This document shows positions 33,130-41,922 of a stretch of 64,000 nt of DNA, one piece after another. The stretch is from Streptomyces sp. CB02261 (lineage in GTDB: Bacteria > Actinomycetota > Actinomycetes > Streptomycetales > Streptomycetaceae). The notes below the pieces were generated by a model, which saw only the letters and a list, made by a program, of their open reading frames with translations, made no database searches and had not been told where the DNA came from. How positions within the stretch are numbered: position 1 is the stretch's first letter; the number at the start of each line of letters is the position of its first letter. The stretch spans positions 124,001 to 188,000 of the forward strand of contig NZ_LIVX01000005.1 of NCBI RefSeq assembly GCF_001905665.1, read 5' to 3'. The position numbers and the translations under genes are program-made.

Positions 33130-35409
33130 TCAGTCCCGATCCCGCAGCCGGACCGCCACCACGCTGGTGTCGTCGTCGGTGTCCCCCGTCACCATGCCGA
33201 GCAGCCCGTCCACCAGCTGCTCCAGGTCCTCCACGGACGCGAGTTCCTCCGCGGCGGCGACCAGCCCGCCGAGTCCGGTGTCCAGACCGTCGTGGCGCCG
33301 CTCCACCAGACCGTCCGTGTACAGCAGCAGCGTGTCCCCGGGCCGCAGCGCCGTACGGCGCTGCTGGTACCTGGGGGAGACCGTCGCACCCAGCAGGATG
33401 TCCCGGGGCGGGTCGAGCAGCGTCGCCCGGCCGCCCCTGAGCAGCAGCAGGGGCAGGTGCCCGGCGCTCGACCAGACGAGTTCGCCGTCGTCGGGGTCGT
33501 ACAGCGCGCACACCGCCGTCGCCGTGCTCCCGCCGCCCGTCCGCAGCGTCACCTCGTTGAGCCAGCCGAGCAGCTGCCCCGGACCACGGCCGGTGAAGGC
33601 GAGCGCCCGCTGCGCGTTGCGCAGGGCGACCATGCCGGTGACGGAGTCGATCCCGTGCCCGGCGATGTCCCCTACGGCCACCAGGACCTTGCCGCTCGGC
33701 AGCGGCAGCACGTCGTACCAGTCACCGCCCACCTGGTACTCCTCGGCCGCCGGCCGGTACCGGGCGGCCACCACGAGGCCGCCCGGCAGCCCCTGCAGCG
33801 CCGTCACCTCGGGGACGATCGCCCGCTGGAGCTGGAGCGCCAGCTGATGACGGATGTCCGCCTGGTCGCGGACGGCGTTGAGGTGGTCGAAGGTCGCCGT
33901 CAGGGCGAGCTCGGTGCGTCTGCTCGCCGACACGTCCTGGTAGACCCCCACGCAGCCGGTGACCGTCTCGCCGTCGAGGAGCGGCTCCGCCGCCACCCGG
34001 ACATGGCGCACCGAGCCGTCCGGGAGCAGGGCCCTGAGCACCGTCTGGCCGCCCGCGCCGCGCTCCGTCAGGGTCGTCAGCAGCCCGGTCAGCGCCTCGC
34101 CGTCGTCCCTGTGGATCCGCCCCCGGAGCGCGAGGAGCGGCACCGGGGCCTCGTGCCGGGACATCCCGAAGATGCCGTACGCCTGCTCGGACCACACCGT
34201 CTCGCCGCCGTCCAGGCTGTCCTGGAAGGTGGCGACCGTCTGGAGCCTCGCGACGGCCCGGCCCACCGCGAGCCGACGGTCGCCCGCGGTGTGCCAGAGG
34301 ACGACGGCCAGCTCCTCGCCGGCCGGCAGGACCCGTACGTCCAGGAGCGGTGCGGGATCCCCCTCCCGCCCGGCGCGGGCCGCGACCGGGAGCCGGGCGG
34401 CGTGCTGGGCGCGCCGGGTCCGCCGGACCCGCCGCACCAGCCGGGCGAGCTCCCGGTGCGCCAGGGGGAAGAGACGGATCAGGGACCTGTCGTCGGCGGG
34501 GAGCGGACCGCCGAACGAGGCCGCCGCCTCCTCGTTGGCGTGTTCCACCGTGGGGGCGCCGGACGTGCCGTGCGTCCGCAGGAGCACCCCGGGGTGGGTC
34601 AGCGCGTCGAGGACGTCCACCAGCACCGGGGCGCCGGGCCCGGGTGAGTCGGGAAGGCCGAGGACCGTGCTCGCGACGGTCATCAGCTGGGTGACCGCCC
34701 GCCGGGTCCGGGGGTCGAACACCCGGGGCTCCGGCCAGCCGACCAGCGCCAGGCCGATCGTGGCACCCCGCCGCCGCAGCGGCACGAGCGCGCGGGCCGC
34801 GACCGCCGACGCACCCGGGAGCGCGGCGGCGTCCGCCGGGCCGCCCCCCAGCCACAGCGGCGCGTTCTCGACGAGGGCGGTCCGCATGGGCGCGGGCGCC
34901 GCAGGGGGGATCCCTCGCCAGGCAGCCGCCTCCGTCGCGGAGACACCGGCGCATCCGGCGAGCCGCAGATGCCCGGCGTCGGCGCACCGCCACAGCCACA
35001 GGCTGTCCGCGCCGAGCAGGGTCAGCCCGCCTTCCAGGAGGGTCAGGGCAGCGTCGCCGACGCTGTCCGCCGTCTCGGCGGCGGAGGCCGTGCGACGGAG
35101 CCGGCGGGCCGGGAGGGGCGGTTCCGGTCCGGGATCGGCGCGCGGGTCACCGGGGGCGGCGACGGAGTTCACGATGTCGGCGGCGAGGTCCTCCGGCGAC
35201 ACCCCCGTCGCTCGGGCGAGGTCCTCCAGATGGTCGGCGGCGCCGGCCGTGGACTGCCCCAGCTGGACGGCGAGCATCCCGGTGGCGAGATCGATCAGAC
35301 GACGGCGCGCCGCCCGCTCCCGCAGCCGCCGGTTCTCCGCGGCGAGCCCGGCGAAGCCCGACACCGGCTGGAGGGCGGACGCCTCCGACGAACCTCCGGA
35401 ACCCGTCAC
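33130..35409 (-). CDS. ANTAR-GAF-PAS-PP2C (RsbU-type) phosphatase
   Basis: A 759-residue regulator. Residues about 18-85 look like an ANTAR RNA-binding domain (AAENRRLRERAARRRLIDLA, GVSPEDLAADIV). A GAF-like region (about 110-250) and two PAS-like regions (about 260-380 and 390-510) lead to a C-terminal PP2C SpoIIE domain with VGGDWYDVLPLP, VGDIAGHGIDS and TDDDTSVV. It should dephosphorylate a STAS antagonist such as that at 29515. The GTG at 35409 follows GGAGG at 6 bases. Combining ANTAR with a phosphatase is a Streptomyces-type fusion. Confidence 0.88.
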   Translation of the reverse strand: MTGSGGSSEASALQPVSGFAGLAAENRRLRERAARRRLIDLATGMLAVQLGQSTAGAADHLEDLARATGVSPEDLAADIVNSVAAPGDPRADPGPEPPLPARRLRRTASAAETADSVGDAALTLLEGGLTLLGADSLWLWRCADAGHLRLAGCAGVSATEAAAWRGIPPAAPAPMRTALVENAPLWLGGGPADAAALPGASAVAARALVPLRRRGATIGLALVGWPEPRVFDPRTRRAVTQLMTVASTVLGLPDSPGPGAPVLVDVLDALTHPGVLLRTHGTSGAPTVEHANEEAAASFGGPLPADDRSLIRLFPLAHRELARLVRRVRRTRRAQHAARLPVAARAGREGDPAPLLDVRVLPAGEELAVVLWHTAGDRRLAVGRAVARLQTVATFQDSLDGGETVWSEQAYGIFGMSRHEAPVPLLALRGRIHRDDGEALTGLLTTLTERGAGGQTVLRALLPDGSVRHVRVAAEPLLDGETVTGCVGVYQDVSASRRTELALTATFDHLNAVRDQADIRHQLALQLQRAIVPEVTALQGLPGGLVVAARYRPAAEEYQVGGDWYDVLPLPSGKVLVAVGDIAGHGIDSVTGMVALRNAQRALAFTGRGPGQLLGWLNEVTLRTGGGSTATAVCALYDPDDGELVWSSAGHLPLLLLRGGRATLLDPPRDILLGATVSPRYQQRRTALRPGDTLLLYTDGLVERRHDGLDTGLGGLVAAAEELASVEDLEQLVDGLLGMVTGDTDDDTSVVAVRLRDRD

Positions 35410-35586
35410 GGCGACCTCCGATCCGCCCGCACGGCGACGTACAGAGAGGTGGAGCAGATACGTGTACGAAAAGGGACAGAAGATGTGATACGCGTACGAA
35501 TTCTACCGGGGGTCCCGCCGCACGGCCGGGAGCGCCGGGGCACCCGGAAGACCCCTGGACGCCGGACGCCCCTGGGCCCGCTCCTC

Positions 35587-35632
35587 GGCCCGGCGGCGGC
35601 GACGCGGTGGGCGCGCCGGTCGCCGCCGGGCC
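35587..35632 (-). terminator. Hairpin downstream of katG
   Basis: GGCCCGGCGGCG and its complement form a perfect 12-bp stem around a 22-base loop, 13 bases past the katG stop at 35645. Confidence 0.6.
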
Positions 35633-35644
35633 AGGGCCACGGGG

Positions 35645-37834
35645 TCAGGACAGGTCGAACCGGTCGAGGTTCATCACCTTGTCCCACGCCGCCACGAAGT
35701 CACGCACGAACTTCTCCCCGGCGTCCTGGGACGCGTAGACCTCCGCCAGGGCCCGGAGCTGGGAGTGCGAGCCGAAGACGAGGTCGACCGCGGTGGCGGT
35801 CCACCGGACCTCGCCCGTCGCGCGGTCGCGGCCCTCGAACACGTTCTCCGTCGCGGTCGACGGCTTCCACTCCGTGCCCATGTCCAGCAGGTTCACGAAG
35901 AAGTCCGTGGTCAACGTCCCCGGCCGGTCCGTGAACACCCCGTGGCGGGCCCCCCGGAAGCCGGCGTCCAGGACCCGCATGCCACCGACCAGGACCGTCA
36001 TCTCGGGGGCGGTCAGCGTCAACAGGTTGGCCCGGTCGAGCAGCAGCGTCTCCGGCGACAGCTTCTCTCCCGCCGGGAGGTAGTTGCGGAACCCGTCCGC
36101 CCTCGGTTCGAGCACGGCGAACGCCTCCACGTCCGTCTGCTCCTGCGAGGCGTCCGTACGCCCCGGTGCGAAGGGGACCGTGATGGCGTACCCGGCCTTC
36201 CGCGCGGCCTGCTCGACGGCCGCGCAGCCGCCGAGGACGATCAGGTCGGCGAGCGACACCCGTACGCCGTCGGACCGGGAGGCGTCGAACTCCTGCCGGA
36301 TCTGATCGAGGGCCTGCACCGTGCCGGCCACCTCGGGGAGGTCGTTCACCTCCCAGTCCCGCTGCGGCGCGAGCCGGATCCGGGCGCCGTTGGCGCCGCC
36401 GCGCATGTCGGTGCCGCGGAAGCTCGCCGCCGACGCCCACGCCGTGGTGACCAGGTGGGCGAGGGTCGGTACCGCGGCGAGGATCCGCTCCTTGAGGGCC
36501 GCGACGTCCGCGTCGCCGACGAGCGGGTGATCGACCGCGGGAACCGGGTCCTGCCACAGCTGCGGCTCGGGGATCCACGGGCCGAGGTAGCGCGAGAGGG
36601 GCCCCATGTCACGGTGGAGCAGCTTGTACCAGGCCTTGGCGAACGCCTCCGCGAGCTGGTCCGGGTTCTCGTGGAAGCGCTTCGCGATCGGGCCGTAGAC
36701 CGGGTCCAGCTTCAGCGCGAGGTCCGTCGTCAGCATCATCGGCGCGTGCCGCTTCGACGGATCGTGGGCGTCCGGCACCGTGCCCCGGGCCGAGGGGTCC
36801 GTGGGCGTCCACTGCTTGGCGCCCGCCGGACTCGTCGTCAGTTCCCAGTCGTACCCGAACAGGTTGTCCAGGTAGCCGTTGTCCCACTTCGTCGGTTCGG
36901 TGGTCCAGGCCCCCTCGAGTCCGCTGGTGAGCGCGTCCACGCCGACGCCGCTGCCGCACGTGTTCCGCCAGCCGATGCCCTGCTGCTCGACGGGCGCGGC
37001 CTCCGGCTCCGGACCGATGCACTCCGGATCGACCGCACCGTGACACTTGCCGAACGTGTGGCCGCCGATGATGAGAGCGGCCGTCTCCTCGTCGTTCATC
37101 GCCATGCGCCGGAACGTCTCGCGAATGTCCCGGGCGGAGGCGATCGGATCCGGATTCCCGTTGGGGCCCTCCGGATTGACGTAGATCAGCCCCATCTGGA
37201 CGGCGCCGAAGGGACCGGTGAGTTCCCGCTCGCCGCTGTACCGCTCATCTCCCAGCCAGGTGTCCTCCGGCCCCCAGAAGACCTCCTCCGGCTCCCAGAT
37301 GTCCTCCCGGCCGAATCCAAAACCGAACGTCTTGAACCCCATGGATTCCATGGCGCAGTTGCCGGCGAACACCAGCAGGTCGGCCCAGGAGATCTTCCGG
37401 CCGTACTTCTGCTTGACCGGCCAGAGGAGCCGGCGCGCCTTGTCGAGGCTCGCGTTGTCGGGCCAGCTGTTCAACGGGGCGAAACGCTGGGCGCCGTCGC
37501 CGCCACCGCCCCGGCCGTCCTCGATGCGGTACGTCCCCGCCGCGTGCCAGCTCATCCGGATGAACAGCGGTCCGTAGTGGCCGTAGTCGGCGGGCCACCA
37601 GTCCTGCGACGCCGTCATCACCTCGAAGACGTCCCGCTTCAGCGCGTCGACGTCCAGCGTCGCGAATTCCTTCGCGTAGTCGAAGTCCTCGTCCATGGGA
37701 TCGGACTGGGGTGAATTCTGGTGGAGCACCTGGAGGTCGAGCTGATTCGGCCACCAGTCCCGATTCGTCCTGGGGCGGGTCGCCGTGGGAGCCGGGGAGG
37801 GGATTGCCGGGTTCTCGCTTTCGCTGCCGGACAC
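35645..37834 (-). CDS. katG: Catalase-peroxidase
   Basis: A 729-residue bifunctional heme enzyme that removes hydrogen peroxide. The distal site is RMSWHAAGTYR, whose Trp pairs with Tyr in GLIYVNPEGP and Met in FRRMAMNDEE to form the known cross-linked adduct; the proximal His is in GGHTFGKCHGA. The C-terminal inactive half-domain is present, so length is normal. The proximal segment differs from the common GKTHGAGP, having GKCHGAVDPEC. The GTG at 37834 follows GGAAGAAGGA. No furA regulator gene precedes it. Confidence 0.97.
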   Translation of the reverse strand: MSGSESENPAIPSPAPTATRPRTNRDWWPNQLDLQVLHQNSPQSDPMDEDFDYAKEFATLDVDALKRDVFEVMTASQDWWPADYGHYGPLFIRMSWHAAGTYRIEDGRGGGGDGAQRFAPLNSWPDNASLDKARRLLWPVKQKYGRKISWADLLVFAGNCAMESMGFKTFGFGFGREDIWEPEEVFWGPEDTWLGDERYSGERELTGPFGAVQMGLIYVNPEGPNGNPDPIASARDIRETFRRMAMNDEETAALIIGGHTFGKCHGAVDPECIGPEPEAAPVEQQGIGWRNTCGSGVGVDALTSGLEGAWTTEPTKWDNGYLDNLFGYDWELTTSPAGAKQWTPTDPSARGTVPDAHDPSKRHAPMMLTTDLALKLDPVYGPIAKRFHENPDQLAEAFAKAWYKLLHRDMGPLSRYLGPWIPEPQLWQDPVPAVDHPLVGDADVAALKERILAAVPTLAHLVTTAWASAASFRGTDMRGGANGARIRLAPQRDWEVNDLPEVAGTVQALDQIRQEFDASRSDGVRVSLADLIVLGGCAAVEQAARKAGYAITVPFAPGRTDASQEQTDVEAFAVLEPRADGFRNYLPAGEKLSPETLLLDRANLLTLTAPEMTVLVGGMRVLDAGFRGARHGVFTDRPGTLTTDFFVNLLDMGTEWKPSTATENVFEGRDRATGEVRWTATAVDLVFGSHSQLRALAEVYASQDAGEKFVRDFVAAWDKVMNLDRFDLS

Positions 37835-37881
37835 GTCCGTCCTTCTTCCTGTCGCGGTGTTTCCGTCTGCCGGCCGCCTGC

Positions 37882-37912
37882 TCTTGACGCCGCCCGCTTC
37901 GCCGGGTCAAGA
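37882..37912. promoter_or_regulatory. Inverted repeat in the katG promoter region
   Basis: TCTTGAC and GTCAAGA are separated by 17 bases, 48-78 bases upstream of the katG GTG. The spacing could suit a dimeric regulator, but no known peroxide-regulator consensus is matched. Confidence 0.35.
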
Positions 37913-38015
37913 CTGCGACGTGGCGTTCGTATGGTCGCGCACCGCATACCGCCCCGCTGAGAGAACACGCAGGGCACCGCCGCATAACACGCGGTCGAAT
38001 TCCGCGAGCCGGCGA

Positions 38016-38040
38016 GGGACCGGCCGGCTCCGCCGGTCCC
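38016..38040 (-). terminator. Hairpin terminator after the DUF4139 pair
   Basis: GGGACCGGC pairs with GCCGGTCCC over a 7-base loop, 8 bases past the stop at 38048. Confidence 0.7.
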
Positions 38041-38047
38041 CGCGGGC

Positions 38048-39610
38048 CTAGAGTCCGGCGACCTTGGCGCTCGCCGACAGCTCGTAGACCAGGGTGACCG
38101 TACGGCGCCCGCCGGGCGCGAGAGCCACGTCCCAGCGCGCGATGCCCTCGGCGTCGACCGTGTCGGGCGCGGGCGAGCAGGCCTCCTTGCGCAGCCGTAC
38201 CTCCACGGCCGAGACCTCGGAGACGGGGACGCGCTCCCGGAGGACGACCACCCGCTCACCGAGCTCCCCGGGCGCGGAGAACCGCGACAGATGCAGCCGG
38301 ACCGTGCGCGTGACCACGGTCCGCTGCGTGATCCCGGTGGTGTCGCGGGACTCCTCGGCCACCCGCACGACCCGGTGGTCGTCACGGCTGCCGAAGGCCA
38401 GCTCGACCGGGGCGCCGGGGGTGGCGAAGTCCAGTGTGCCGCGACCGGTGAAGCCGCTGCCCCGGATGAGGTCCACGGGCCCGGCCAGCAGGACGTGTCC
38501 GGACAGGTTGTCGAACCGCACCACCTGGGTGACCAGCGGGGACAGCTCGGGCGAGCAGGAGTACTCGCTGCGCGCGGCCGTGGTGAACGCGGAGAGCGGC
38601 ACCCGGTGGGCGCGGCCGTCCGAGGGCACCGAGACCGGCGCGGGGGCGTGCAGCACCCGCGCCTCGCCGCCGTCGTCGACCCCGGGCAGGCCGAGCACCG
38701 GCGCCGGCCCCAGGTCCCCGATCTCCTCCTCGCGGATCTCGACGTCGACCGTGCGGCGCTCCGCGGCCGTGCGGTCCTTGAGCGTCAGCCGGTCCTCCGA
38801 GAGGCGGGGCGGGTCGGTCGCCAGCGCCGAACGGGCCGTCGACAGCGTCAGCCGGGCGTCGGACCAGTCCTCACCGGTGCGCTGCCAGACCACCGCCTCG
38901 GTCTCCAGCGTCAGCGCGTCACCGTCGAGCACGGCCCGGTAGGCCGGCCGCCACAGCGCGCACGGCGTGAGATGGGTCAGGCGCAGCCCGACCGGCCCCG
39001 CGACCGAGGCGTCCACGGTCAGCTCGACGTGGGCGAGCAGCTCCGCGGGCTCCTCCTCCGTGAGCTCCGTGGCGTGCTGGACCTCGCGCAGCTCGGTGGC
39101 GAGCGCGGTCAGCCGGGCGTCCACGGCACGGAGCTGCTCGCCGTAGGTGTCGCGCTCGGCGTCCACCCGGTCCAGTTCGCGGGCCCAGCGCGGGCTCTCG
39201 GTCTCCCCGGAGCCGGCTCCCTCGCCGATCTCGCGCAGCACGTCGGTGGCGACACGGCCGAGGAGGTCGAGGCGGGCCCGCAGCCGCTCGCTCCTCTGCC
39301 GCAGGCCGAGCCGCTCCTCCTTCAGGGCGTGCGCGCGGTGGCGCAGGGCGGAGTCCCCGTCGGCGGGCGGCCGGGGGCCGCGCGGTGTCCAGGCGCGGAC
39401 GACACGCACGTCGAGCACGGTGGCCGGGTGCCCGGAGGTCACCTCGGCATGGAGGGTACGGTCGACGGCCAGCGCGCTGACCGGGCCGAGGCGCAGCCGC
39501 TGGACCCCGGACTCCAGGTCGAGTGCGACGGCGCGCTCGACGTGGGCGCGGTCCTCCAGGAGGGTGACGGCGGTGACGGGGACGGCGATCGTCTTCGAGA
39601 CCGTGGACAT
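38048..39610 (-). CDS. DUF4139 / mucoidy-inhibitor-A-like protein
   Basis: A 520-residue protein. An N-terminal DUF4140-like beta part (PVTAVTLLEDRAHVERAVAL) is followed by a long charged coiled coil (about 95-200; HALKEERLGLRQRSERLRARL). A C-terminal DUF4139 beta domain follows (LRLTHLTPCALWRPAYRAVLDGD, VWQRTGEDWSDARLTLSTA). The MuiA family has unknown biochemical function. It has no signal peptide or membrane segment. It starts 8 bases after the related larger protein, so the two are one transcription unit and may form a heteromer. Confidence 0.85.
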   Translation of the reverse strand: MSTVSKTIAVPVTAVTLLEDRAHVERAVALDLESGVQRLRLGPVSALAVDRTLHAEVTSGHPATVLDVRVVRAWTPRGPRPPADGDSALRHRAHALKEERLGLRQRSERLRARLDLLGRVATDVLREIGEGAGSGETESPRWARELDRVDAERDTYGEQLRAVDARLTALATELREVQHATELTEEEPAELLAHVELTVDASVAGPVGLRLTHLTPCALWRPAYRAVLDGDALTLETEAVVWQRTGEDWSDARLTLSTARSALATDPPRLSEDRLTLKDRTAAERRTVDVEIREEEIGDLGPAPVLGLPGVDDGGEARVLHAPAPVSVPSDGRAHRVPLSAFTTAARSEYSCSPELSPLVTQVVRFDNLSGHVLLAGPVDLIRGSGFTGRGTLDFATPGAPVELAFGSRDDHRVVRVAEESRDTTGITQRTVVTRTVRLHLSRFSAPGELGERVVVLRERVPVSEVSAVEVRLRKEACSPAPDTVDAEGIARWDVALAPGGRRTVTLVYELSASAKVAGL

Positions 39611-39618
39611 GGGGTGTC

Positions 39619-41697
39619 TCAGCTCCTGCGGTTGCCGCCGACCAGGGCTTTGCCGGCCGGGATGCGGATCTCGTAGCCGCCGTCGAGGGCGGTGGTGCCA
39701 CCGGCGGGAAGCTCCACGCGCCAGAGGCGGGTGCCGGGGGCGTGCTGCTCGGGCCCGCCGTCCGCGGGCGCCGTCCAGCCGGCCCGCTCCTCGATCCGGA
39801 CGTCCGGCTCCGAGGCGACGGGCACGCGCTCGCGCACCTCGACCGTGACGGGGCGCGCGAGCCGGTTGGCCAGCTCCACATGGACGTCGTGGTCGAGCAC
39901 GGTGACGTTGTTGCGCAGGCCCGCTGTCGACTCGCGCAGGTTCGTGCGGCGGGTGACCCGGATGCCCTCGGCGGGCCCGAGCCCGACCCGGCGGACGCCG
40001 CCGGGGGCGAGCGTGGGCAGCGCGGCGGTCAGCAGGAAGTCGTCGTCGACGGTCACCTCCACCGGCCCGGCGAGCAGCGCCTGATCGGTGGCGTTGGAGA
40101 GCACGAGCGTCGCGTACACGGTCGGTTCCACCGACGGTACGCACAGGTACTCGGTGCGCAGTCCGACCGGGATCTCGGCGACCGTGACGGTGTGCCAGGT
40201 GCCGTCCGAAGGGACGTCGGCACGGGCGGCGGCGTCGAACCGGTGGTCGAACGAGCCCGCCGACGCGCGCGGCCGTACGGCGTGCCCGGGCAGCGGAAGC
40301 GAGGCCACCGCTTCGGCGCGGCGGCGGTACTCGGCCGTCACCCCGTCGAACGGCGACGCGGGGAACAGCCTTCCCCGGCGACCGCCCGGCTCGTCGGGGC
40401 CGCTGAGGACCAGGGCCGCGTAGTCGAGCTCGGCGCCGCTCGGCTGCGGCGGACCGGTCACCGGCGGCGGAGGCGGGGCCGGAGCGGCCCCGGCAGGGGC
40501 GCCGGGAGCCGCGGGAACCATGGCGGCGGGGGCCGGCGCGGCGAAGGACGGACGAGCGGCGCGGGGACGTGCGCCCGGGGGCGCGGGGGCGGCGCCGTAC
40601 GCGCCGCCCGGCGCCGGCGGCGGCGCACCGAAGCCCTGGGACGCCGGCGGGGGCGGCATGACCGGCCCGCCGGGACCCACCGACGGCGGAGGCGGGACCT
40701 CGCCGTACCGGTCGATTTCCGGTACGCCCCCGGCGGCGCTGCCGGGGGCGGCGGCGCCCGAGGCGGGGCGGGGGCCCGCGGCCCCGTACCCGGTGAAGAG
40801 GTCGGAGAGCCCGGCCGGAGGCTCGCGCCAGCCGGAGGGCTCCGGGGCGGACTGGCGACGTCCGATCCGGACCGAGCGGAGCCTCGGCAGGTCGGTGCGG
40901 CGGCGGAGGTCGGCGGTGGCCAGGGCGATCCGTACCCCGGTCCAGTCCTCGCCGGTGCGCTGGGCGACCGAGGCGCGCAGCACCAGGCGTCCGGTGTCGT
41001 CGCCCTGACGATGGGTGAGCCGGTAGGCCGGGACCCACACGGCGCCCGGCACGCCGTACTCGAGGTCGAGCTCCACCTCGTCGTCGGCGGCGCCCGTGAG
41101 GGTCAGCAGCGCCGAGACCGTGGTGTCGACGTGCGCCGACGGCGCGTCCGTGGAGGCACGGTCGAGCCTGTCGGCGGCGACGGTGAACTCGTGTTCCGCG
41201 TCGCGGAGCGCCTGCTCCAGCTCGGTCAGACGCGTGTGCAGTCCGGTCAGCCGCTCGTCGACGAAGTCGCCGAGTTCCAGCCACGCGTCGACCGGGGTGC
41301 GGCGGTGCTGCGGATCGTCGCGCCTGCGGGCGGGCGGCACCGGGCGCAGCCCGGTGACCTCCGCGATCAGGCCCAGGTGCCGGTCCCGGCGTGCTTCCGC
41401 CGCCGCGTACGCGTCGCGCAGCCGCTCGAACTCGTGCCGCAGCGCGTCGGGCGGTCCTCCGGCGTCGGTGCCGGGCGCCTCGACCTCCACCCGGGCCTCG
41501 GTGACCCGGACCCCGGACGGGCCCAGGACCCGGGCGCGCAGGGAGCCGGGGTCCAGCGAGCGCGGCAGCCCCGTCACCCGTACCCGGCCCTCCGGGGGCA
41601 CGCTGCCCCGGGCCAGCCGGCGGCAGAGCGCGCCCTGCGCGTACACCACGACCGAATCGAGGGTCGATCCCCACCTCGGTGCCGTCTCAGCAGTCAT
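39619..41697 (-). CDS. DUF4139 family protein with Pro/Ala/Gly-rich insert
   Basis: A 692-residue paralogue of the protein downstream. It has the same order: N-terminal beta part (LDSVVVYAQGALCRRLA), coiled coil (about 80-190) and DUF4139 core (VPAYRLTHRQGDDTGRLVLRA, RTGEDWTGVRIALATAD). Between about 275 and 430 the core is split by a low-complexity tract rich in Pro, Ala and Gly (PPPPSVGPGGP, GAPAGAAPAPPPPP). The domain then resumes (LCVPSVEPTVYATLVLSN). The insert may be a flexible linker or binding surface. Function unknown. Confidence 0.85.
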   Translation of the reverse strand: MTAETAPRWGSTLDSVVVYAQGALCRRLARGSVPPEGRVRVTGLPRSLDPGSLRARVLGPSGVRVTEARVEVEAPGTDAGGPPDALRHEFERLRDAYAAAEARRDRHLGLIAEVTGLRPVPPARRRDDPQHRRTPVDAWLELGDFVDERLTGLHTRLTELEQALRDAEHEFTVAADRLDRASTDAPSAHVDTTVSALLTLTGAADDEVELDLEYGVPGAVWVPAYRLTHRQGDDTGRLVLRASVAQRTGEDWTGVRIALATADLRRRTDLPRLRSVRIGRRQSAPEPSGWREPPAGLSDLFTGYGAAGPRPASGAAAPGSAAGGVPEIDRYGEVPPPPSVGPGGPVMPPPPASQGFGAPPPAPGGAYGAAPAPPGARPRAARPSFAAPAPAAMVPAAPGAPAGAAPAPPPPPVTGPPQPSGAELDYAALVLSGPDEPGGRRGRLFPASPFDGVTAEYRRRAEAVASLPLPGHAVRPRASAGSFDHRFDAAARADVPSDGTWHTVTVAEIPVGLRTEYLCVPSVEPTVYATLVLSNATDQALLAGPVEVTVDDDFLLTAALPTLAPGGVRRVGLGPAEGIRVTRRTNLRESTAGLRNNVTVLDHDVHVELANRLARPVTVEVRERVPVASEPDVRIEERAGWTAPADGGPEQHAPGTRLWRVELPAGGTTALDGGYEIRIPAGKALVGGNRRS

Positions 41698-41922
41698 ATG
41701 CCCCGCCCCCCGTCGTGTCCATGCAGAGCGAAGCCTACGCCCGGACGGGCCGTGCGTCGGGCGGGACCGGGAACCGGTTCGCCGCGGCCGGAAACCCGCA
41801 GGTCACCGCCGTGTTCGAAGGGCTGTGAGGGGTCCGGCGCCGACGGCCTCGGTGGTTGGGCGGCCCGGGGAGTGGGACGCTGAGTGGTGGGGGTCCGTGC
41901 CGACGAGACTCGGGAGGGACCG

